Assembly (NCBI GenBank): GCA_945833895.1
Contig: CAMAGQ010000013.1
Span: 1-21,845, forward strand
Direction: 5' to 3'
Source: an uncultured bacterium
Lineage (GTDB): Bacteria > Cyanobacteriota > Vampirovibrionia > Gastranaerophilales > Gastranaerophilaceae
DNA length: 21,845 bases
Below, in pieces: positions 21,719-21,845 of the stretch. Below the pieces are notes generated by a model that did not search any database, was not told where the DNA came from, and saw nothing but the letters and a program-made list of their open reading frames with translations. Every line of letters begins with the position of its first letter. Position 1 is the stretch's first letter. The position numbers were made by a program, and so were the translations under genes.

Positions 21719-21845
21719 ATGAAAAAATTTGTTTTATTTTTAATCATTATGCTAAATTGCCAGATTACTATGGCGGGGCAAAACAGTCAAATACTTGATA
21801 AAATCGAAGATTCTATATACGGTTATACATATTCAAACGAAAGCG
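21719..21845 (+). CDS. Secreted protein, 5' end only
   Basis: Only the first 42 codons are in the window. AAGGAG stands 7-8 bases before the ATG. Residues 1-19 form a typical Sec signal peptide: KK, then FVLFLIIMLNC, then ITMA, with likely cleavage after the Ala of TMA. The mature start GQNSQILDKIEDSIYGYTYSN resembles a short motif (L-x-x-I/L-E-x-x-h-F/Y-G-x-x-Y, h hydrophobic) that is found repeated in exported proteins of Melainabacteria and cyanobacteria. That resemblance is from memory and cannot be tested with so few residues. An alternative reading is a lipoprotein because of the Cys in LNCQ, but no proper lipobox is present. Confidence 0.7.
   Translation, partial: MKKFVLFLIIMLNCQITMAGQNSQILDKIEDSIYGYTYSNES

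Noticed and set aside
1..21845. tRNA, rRNA, CRISPR array, transposase or integrase
   Set aside because: I looked in all spacers and saw no tRNA cloverleaf features, no regularly spaced direct repeats and no transposase motifs.

Overview
The window is AT-rich bacterial chromosome with dense, mostly housekeeping gene content. Several traits point to a non-photosynthetic relative of cyanobacteria (Melainabacteria/Gastranaerophilales type, anaerobic gut-like). These are a trimeric [FeFe]-hydrogenase, a PspA/VIPP1-family protein next to a J-domain protein, and an incomplete secreted protein at the right edge that begins with a 'LDKIEDSIYGYTY' motif resembling repeats I associate with that group. 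The taxonomic placement is inference; no rRNA or tRNA gene is present to confirm it.

Layout. 1-234: gene-free, with a terminator hairpin. 235-3845 (minus strand): a compact three-gene unit transcribed in the order SF2 helicase, small J-domain protein, PspA. The spacing is 9 bp and then a 4-bp ATGA overlap. A perfect 18-bp palindrome lies just upstream. 3846-4462: gene-free, rich in inverted repeats. 4463-6629 (minus): rsmE then cca, overlapping by 26 bp. 6630-7329: gene-poor, with several intergenic repeat elements and a 40-codon reading frame that may be a gene remnant. 7330-8403: unknown, apparently lineage-specific protein. 8446-10152 (minus): adenine deaminase, divergent from an AI-2E family permease (10267-11349). 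11350-11679: palindromic G/C-rich repeat plus the hydrogenase leader. 11680-15811: HydC-HydB-HydA, a complete structural operon for an NAD-linked, probably electron-bifurcating [FeFe]-hydrogenase, closed by a two-way terminator shared with convergent aspS (15903-17684). 17769-18086: small unknown protein. 18187-19785: RqcH/NFACT ribosome rescue factor. 19851-21161: divergent alpha-amylase-like TIM barrel. 21163-21576: short TspO-family membrane protein. 21719-edge: start of a secreted protein.

How genes work together. HydABC would couple H2 to NAD(H) and ferredoxin in fermentation. RsmE, Cca, AspRS and RqcH belong to translation and its quality control. The most interesting unit is the helicase/J-domain/PspA operon. 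The J protein starts with a segment that looks like the membrane-binding helix 0 of PspA itself, which suggests a dedicated chaperone arm acting on PspA polymers at the membrane. This recalls the chloroplast VIPP1-CDJ2-HSP70 system, but here it is encoded in one operon together with a helicase.
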